Assembly: GCA_030745885.1 (NCBI GenBank)
Contig: JASLNR010000031.1
Span: 1 to 53,029, forward strand
Length of the DNA: 53,029 nt
Direction: 5' to 3'
Origin: Candidatus Thalassarchaeaceae archaeon
GTDB lineage: Archaea; Thermoplasmatota; Poseidoniia; Poseidoniales; Thalassarchaeaceae
Part shown: piece by piece, positions 51,439 to 53,029 of the stretch
How positions within the stretch are numbered: position 1 is the first letter of the stretch
How the letters are laid out: every line of letters starts with the position of its first letter
Program-made: the position numbers and the translations under genes
The notes under the pieces: generated by a model
Told to the model about the DNA's origin: nothing
What the model saw: only the letters and a program-made list of their open reading frames with translations
Databases searched by the model: none

Positions 51439-52851
51439 TCACATAGGTTGCTCGGGTTTCTTGAAATATCCAGCCCGTCTCCGTGCGCTGCCAGTCCCTT
51501 GGTGTAGCGGTCCATCATACGAGACTCTGGATCTCGTGACCCTGGTTCGAATCCGGGAGGGACTACCAATCGCCTCGTTCCCCGATGAGTTGAGTTCGTG
51601 GACCAACGGGTCCTCGTCGTCGATCCAGCAGGACGGGTAGATGCCACCTCCCTGTCCGTCGGACCAGAACCCGACCCGCTCCAGCTGGTCGGACAGCTCG
51701 CTAATCCTTGCATCCAAGTCGTCGCGCTCCTCCAGCAGCGCCTCCAGTTGCGCGAGCCCCCTCTCCCGGCCGGTCTTCCGGAGCTCCGACTTGTGGTCGT
51801 CTGCGAAGTAGGCCCTGTACGTGACCTCCGTGGAGGAGTGGGTCAGGAACGCGGACACTTCCTCTATCGAGCCGCCGTTCTGGTTTATCCACCTCGCCCA
51901 GACCTTCCTGAGGTCGTGGACCCGGTAGTAGCGCCCTGGTGTCGTCGGCCCCAGGTCGGCGAGCATCATGGAGCCCTTGACGAGCTTGTTGAGGGTCGAC
52001 GCGGAGATAGTTCCGCGTCCCGTCCTGTCCTCGCTCTCGGAGAACAGGAAGACCGCATCGGGGCGCTTCGCCCTGCAGTGCTGGACGTAGGGGTCGACCT
52101 TGGCCATCACCCACCGGGGAAGGCTCGTCCTGATTGGCTGGGTGTAGGTCCTCATCTTCGTGATCTCGCGGATCACGCTGTTCGACTCGATTTGAGATAT
52201 CCTGGTCCTGCGGATCTCATTGGCACGCCCTCCCTGCGAGAGGGCTAGCCAGACGTAGGCCCTGAGGGCGAGGAGAGACACCCGGCTCGTCCTCTGCGAC
52301 TTGGCCATGGAGCATCCCGGGCTTGACTCAGCGACTATGTTCGGGGCGGATTCCGGCTCGCTGCACCAGCCCTCGATCAGGTTTAGCCAGACGACGAGTT
52401 CCTCGTCCGTAATCGCTCGGTGTGGGTGCTCGGGGATCTTGAGCTTCTTCCTGTATCGCCTGATGTCCTTCTTCACGTCGATCACGATCCTCTCCTCGAC
52501 GCCAGCGTAGGGGAGTATGGCTGAACAGAGCTGGCGGAAGTAGGTGTCCAAGGTGCTCTTCGCTAGTTCGGTGCTCTCGAGGAAATCCTCGAACCACCGG
52601 ATGAAGTCGGGATACACGGAGTCTACTCTCAGGTCGTCGGGAGTGTATCTGCTCAATGCTGGTCTGAACTTGTTCAGTGCCCTCTGGATGTTCTGGGGCT
52701 GGCTGTCGTTCTTCCTGTGGGCTCTCCGGGGGTTGTCTAGCCAGGCTTGGGCCAGTTCTAGAATGGTGGCCGTTCCCTGGTCCATGTCCCCCTGTATCCA
52801 CTCGCTTCTGGCGGTCGGGCTGCTGGTGTACGCTTCGGATGCGCTTCTCAT
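51439..52851 (-). CDS. Tyrosine recombinase/integrase, frame read through tRNA-Gln
   Basis: A 470-aa frame from ATG 52851 (ATG 52785 is an alternative). An N-terminal SAM-like/core-binding domain (LAQAWLDNPR, STLDTYFRQLCSAILPYAG) is followed by the catalytic domain: Arg in GGRANEIRR, HDLRKVWARW (His/Arg), the second His region LTHSSTEVTYRAYF with a Tyr likely serving as nucleophile. A coiled-coil-like helix (LEERDDLDARISELSDQLE) follows. About the last 42 residues are encoded antisense to the tRNA-Gln gene and beyond; that tail may be real (an integrase whose 3' end contains the att site) or an accidental open frame. The gene points toward the tRNA as in integrated elements. Confidence 0.85.
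   Translation of the reverse strand: MRSASEAYTSSPTARSEWIQGDMDQGTATILELAQAWLDNPRRAHRKNDSQPQNIQRALNKFRPALSRYTPDDLRVDSVYPDFIRWFEDFLESTELAKSTLDTYFRQLCSAILPYAGVEERIVIDVKKDIRRYRKKLKIPEHPHRAITDEELVVWLNLIEGWCSEPESAPNIVAESSPGCSMAKSQRTSRVSLLALRAYVWLALSQGGRANEIRRTRISQIESNSVIREITKMRTYTQPIRTSLPRWVMAKVDPYVQHCRAKRPDAVFLFSESEDRTGRGTISASTLNKLVKGSMMLADLGPTTPGRYYRVHDLRKVWARWINQNGGSIEEVSAFLTHSSTEVTYRAYFADDHKSELRKTGRERGLAQLEALLEERDDLDARISELSDQLERVGFWSDGQGGGIYPSCWIDDEDPLVHELNSSGNEAIGSPSRIRTRVTRSRVSYDGPLHQGTGSARRRAGYFKKPEQPM
51493..51568 (+). tRNA. tRNA-Gln (anticodon CTG), CCA encoded
   Basis: The acceptor arm AGTCCCT/AGGGACT closes a standard cloverleaf. The anticodon stem CGAGA/TCTCG encloses CTCTGGA, giving anticodon CTG. 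The T arm is CCTGG-TTCGAAT-CCGGG, and ACCA ends at 51568. The gene is read on the strand opposite the recombinase frame, which runs through all of it. Confidence 0.93.
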
Positions 52852-52922
52852 GTTCCGAGATAATCGACGTATGTCGTTTCAACTTTGAGGTAGGATTGCC
52901 GATTCGGTGAAAGTGAATCTAG

Positions 52923-52933
52923 GGTTCGAATCC
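52923..52933 (+). repeat. T-arm-like 11-bp direct repeat of the tRNA-Gln 3' part, possible att site
   Basis: GGTTCGAATCC at 52923-52933 repeats 51544-51554 inside tRNA-Gln, in the same orientation, with GAGG shared a few bases further. The two copies flank the recombinase gene. This could be a core att repeat of a very small integrated unit, or merely a remnant of another tRNA T arm, since this string is common to many tRNAs. Confidence 0.4.
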
Positions 52934-52985
52934 ACGAGGATTCTGATTCCTTATCCCCCTTAGCTACGATGTTGGAGCCAGTTGT

Positions 52986-53029
52986 ATGGTGTGTGAAAGT
53001 TGTGGAAGAGACCCTTCGGGAGAAGTTGT
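52986..53029 (+). CDS. Possible zinc-ribbon protein N-terminus, cut by window end
   Basis: The frame from ATG 52986 reads MVCESCGRDPSGEV and is open to the end of the window. The CxxC motif right at the N-terminus resembles the zinc ribbon that begins archaeal multiprotein bridging factor 1, but only 14 residues are visible. A TATA-like CCTTATCCCC lies ~30 nt upstream. An overlapping frame from ATG 52969 is also open. Confidence 0.4.
   Translation, partial: MVCESCGRDPSGEV

Noticed and set aside
51294..51713. Minus-strand frame with a GFEPGSRDPESRMM-like segment over tRNA-Gln
   Set aside because: This is the usual spurious peptide from the antisense strand of a tRNA; the recombinase frame accounts for the region better.
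51439..52851. An integrase split by integration (SSV type)
   Set aside because: Core-binding and complete catalytic motifs lie in one uninterrupted frame, so the gene is not partitioned; only its 3' end overlaps the tRNA.

Overview
The window looks like a chromosomal segment of a planktonic Marine Group II archaeon (Poseidoniales, Thermoplasmatota). The signs are: the archaeal early shikimate route (an AroA'-type aldolase and 3-dehydroquinate synthase II) next to a GHMP-type archaeal shikimate kinase; a bacterio-opsin-activator HTH protein; a Gar1-like H/ACA RNP protein; class II tRNA-Leu genes; AT-rich TATA-like boxes 24-30 nt before start codons, which suggests many leaderless mRNAs; and several very large secreted, membrane-anchored proteins. 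The assignment is from gene content only; no phylogeny was run. Genes are tightly packed with many 1-4 nt start/stop overlaps, and no stretch over about 180 bases lacks a gene.

Layout. 1-6.8 kb: the 3' end of an XdhC-like maturation factor, a subtilase-like lipoprotein, a Bat-type HTH regulator, then a three-gene molybdenum hydroxylase (2Fe-2S, molybdopterin and FAD subunits). The FAD subunit carries the Cys-rich 4Fe-4S loop known from 4-hydroxybenzoyl-CoA reductase. 6.8-12.9 kb: a secreted protein, then a DUF4350 / MoxR ATPase / DUF58 / six-TM membrane protein operon. 12.9-17.4 kb (minus): chorismate synthase, shikimate kinase, DHQ synthase II, AroA'-type aldolase and exonuclease III. 17.4-22.9 kb (minus): a MacB/LolCDE-like ABC exporter pair and a 711-aa membrane protein ending in a small-multidrug-export-like domain.

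23-29.4 kb: a cell-surface S8 protease of about 2,100 aa with two complete sets of seven RCC1 blades, Cys-rich repeats, acidic calcium-type repeats and a C-terminal anchor. 29.4-31 kb: two tandem tRNA-Leu genes, a bacterial-type glycerol-3-phosphate dehydrogenase (GpsA) and a small winged-helix-like protein. 31-33.7 kb (minus): a PhnCDE-like transporter, divided from a divergent secreted protein by a short AT-rich region with two near-identical 17-bp semi-palindromes. 35.8-37.3 kb: Gar1 with a long basic tail and a TPR-like membrane protein. 37.3-44.1 kb (minus): a 2,263-aa FG-GAP surface protein with a duplicated 23-residue cytoplasmic tail motif. 44.2-51.4 kb: a hypothetical protein, aconitase and a membrane-anchored cyclophilin (minus), then a divergent 2-oxoacid:ferredoxin oxidoreductase pair (plus). 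Aconitase and KorAB would cover adjoining oxidative TCA steps. 51.5-53 kb: tRNA-Gln(CUG) with a tyrosine recombinase ORF read antisense through it, a T-arm-like repeat on the far side of the recombinase, and a possible zinc-ribbon gene cut by the window end.

The parts I would look at first are the paired operators at phnD, the recombinase/tRNA-Gln junction, the SD-covering palindrome before the giant protease, the twin seven-blade propellers, the aromatic-CoA-reductase-like operon, and GpsA in an archaeon.
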